Assembly: GCF_013377085.1 (NCBI RefSeq)
Contig: NZ_JACAAX010000001.1
Location: 1 to 64,000 of the forward strand
Origin: Rhodoplanes sp.
GTDB lineage: Bacteria; Pseudomonadota; Alphaproteobacteria; Rhizobiales; Xanthobacteraceae
DNA length: 64,000 nt
Direction of reading: 5' to 3'
Shown here in pieces: positions 63,015 to 64,000 of this stretch. Made by a program: the position numbers and the translations under genes. Numbering within the stretch: position 1 is the stretch's first letter; each line of letters begins with the position of its first letter. Under the pieces are notes generated by a model, which worked only from the letters and a program-made list of their open reading frames with translations, did not search any database and was not told the DNA's origin.

Positions 63015-64000
63015 GTGCCCGTCGAAACCACGCCGGTCCGCACCACCTGCCCGTATTGCGGGGTCGGCTGCGGCCTTGTCGCGACGCGCGGGCGCGACGG
63101 CACCGTGGCGGTCGCGGGCGACCCGGCGCATCCCTCGAACTTCGGCCGGCTGTGCTCGAAGGGCGCGGCGCTCGGCGAGACGCTCGGTCACGACATGCGG
63201 TTGCTGCATCCGCAGGTCGACGGCGTGCGAACCGACTGGAACACGGCGCTCGATGCCGTCGCGGCCGGCCTGCGTGATGTGATCACGACGCATGGGCCGG
63301 AGGCGGTCGCCTTCTATCTGTCGGGCCAGCTCCTCACCGAGGACTATTACGTCGCCAACAAGCTCGCCAAGGGGTTTTTGGGGACGCCGCATGTCGACAC
63401 CAACTCGCGCCTGTGCATGGCCTCCTCGGTCGCCGGCCATCGCCGCGCCTTCGGGGCCGATGTGGTGCCGGGCTGCTACGAGGATCTCGACGAGGCCGAT
63501 CTGGTCGTGCTCGTCGGCTCCAATGCGGCGTGGTGCCACCCGGTGCTGTTCCAGCGGATCGCCGCCGCCCGCACGGCGCGCGGCACCCGCGTGATCGTCG
63601 TCGATCCGCGCCGCACCGCCACGGCCGAGGAGGCCGACCTTCACCTCGCCGTCGCGCCCGGCATGGACACGGTGCTGTTCGGTTTTCTGCTCACCCATCT
63701 CGCCGACACGGGCGCGCTCGACGAGGCGTTCGTGGCGGCGCACACGACGGGCCTCGAGGCGACGCTGGCGCAGGCGCGAAACATCGCACCGGGCGTGGCG
63801 GCGACGGCGGCACGCACGGGCCTCTCCGAAGCCGAGATCGTAGCCTTCGTCACGGCGTGGCGCGACACCGCGCGCGTCGTCACCGTCTACTCGCAGGGCG
63901 TCAACCAGTCGGCGCAGGGCACCGACAAGGTGACCGGAATCATCGCCTGCCATCTCGCCACCGGCCGCATCGGCAAGCCCGGCATGGGGCCGCTCTCCTT
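63015..64000 (+). CDS. nasA: Assimilatory nitrate reductase catalytic subunit, 5' part (partial)
   Basis: 328 codons are visible before the window ends. From GTG 63015 (GAGGAG ahead) the protein has the [4Fe-4S] motif CPYCGVGCGL, a later LCSKGA cysteine, and the molybdenum cysteine in NSRLCMASS. This is the NapA/NasA (type I) arrangement. It reduces nitrate to nitrite in the cytoplasm; there is no signal peptide. It is the last visible gene of the operon. Confidence 0.9.
   Translation, partial: MPVETTPVRTTCPYCGVGCGLVATRGRDGTVAVAGDPAHPSNFGRLCSKGAALGETLGHDMRLLHPQVDGVRTDWNTALDAVAAGLRDVITTHGPEAVAFYLSGQLLTEDYYVANKLAKGFLGTPHVDTNSRLCMASSVAGHRRAFGADVVPGCYEDLDEADLVVLVGSNAAWCHPVLFQRIAAARTARGTRVIVVDPRRTATAEEADLHLAVAPGMDTVLFGFLLTHLADTGALDEAFVAAHTTGLEATLAQARNIAPGVAATAARTGLSEAEIVAFVTAWRDTARVVTVYSQGVNQSAQGTDKVTGIIACHLATGRIGKPGMGPLS

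Overview
The window is high-GC DNA from an alphaproteobacterium, most likely Hyphomicrobiales (Rhizobiales; Rhodoplanes, Pseudolabrys or Bradyrhizobium-like). Pointers are the elongator tRNA-Met sequence, an Omp25/31-type barrel, a DUF2778 L,D-transpeptidase-like protein, an NrsF-family membrane protein, a NasS/NasT nitrate-assimilation locus and rhizobial-style palindromic repeats. This placement is inference. No rRNA, CRISPR array, transposase or integrase was seen.

Layout. 1-6.2 kb: tRNA-Met followed by a lower-GC island with a type III-like restriction-modification pair (mod/res) and a small two-CxxC protein. A degenerate copy of the tRNA 3' end closes the island. 6.4-15.4 kb: accessory metabolism, comprising a methyltransferase, a diheme cytochrome c, LysR, an L,D-transpeptidase-like protein, a UxaA-family dehydratase with its GntR regulator, a TctC-type binding protein and an outer-membrane barrel. 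15.5-25.05 kb: a compact seven-gene minus-strand operon that I do not recognise as a described system. In transcription order it encodes HMG-CoA reductase, a UbiA prenyltransferase, a PEP-synthase/rifampin-phosphotransferase-like enzyme, a DUF3419 (BtaA-like) protein, a phytol/dolichol-kinase-like protein, a GNAT protein and an OleC-like AMP ligase. It looks like an isoprenoid or lipid pathway. The PEP-synthase-like gene carries a 123-bp palindromic element inserted in frame.

25.2-28.0 kb: a GntR regulator divergent from a decarboxylating dehydrogenase, then an orphan nrsF. 28.4-36.8 kb: a (per)chlorate respiration cluster cld-pcrA-pcrB-pcrC-pcrD, ending in a NapC/NirT quinol dehydrogenase fused to an ethylbenzene-dehydrogenase-gamma-like domain. 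Quinol electrons would pass through the NapC part and PcrC to PcrB and PcrA in the periplasm. PcrA would reduce (per)chlorate to chlorite, and Cld would split chlorite into chloride and O2. An AraC-type regulator follows.

38.2-45.0 kb: two autotransporters preceded by a nearly identical 64-bp sequence, plus the remnant of a third copy. 46.3-52.7 kb: a Pls/PosA-family NRPS-like protein with a polyamine-type acetyltransferase, a phosphopantetheinyl transferase and an acetylpolyamine amidohydrolase-like deacetylase. 52.7-64 kb: nitrate assimilation, with NasT/NasS antitermination regulators, a leader RNA, the NrtABC transporter, a globin, a stand-alone NirB-type FAD protein, a siroheme nitrite reductase, a diflavin-reductase-like protein with an extra Fe-S domain, and the start of the assimilatory nitrate reductase, cut by the window end.
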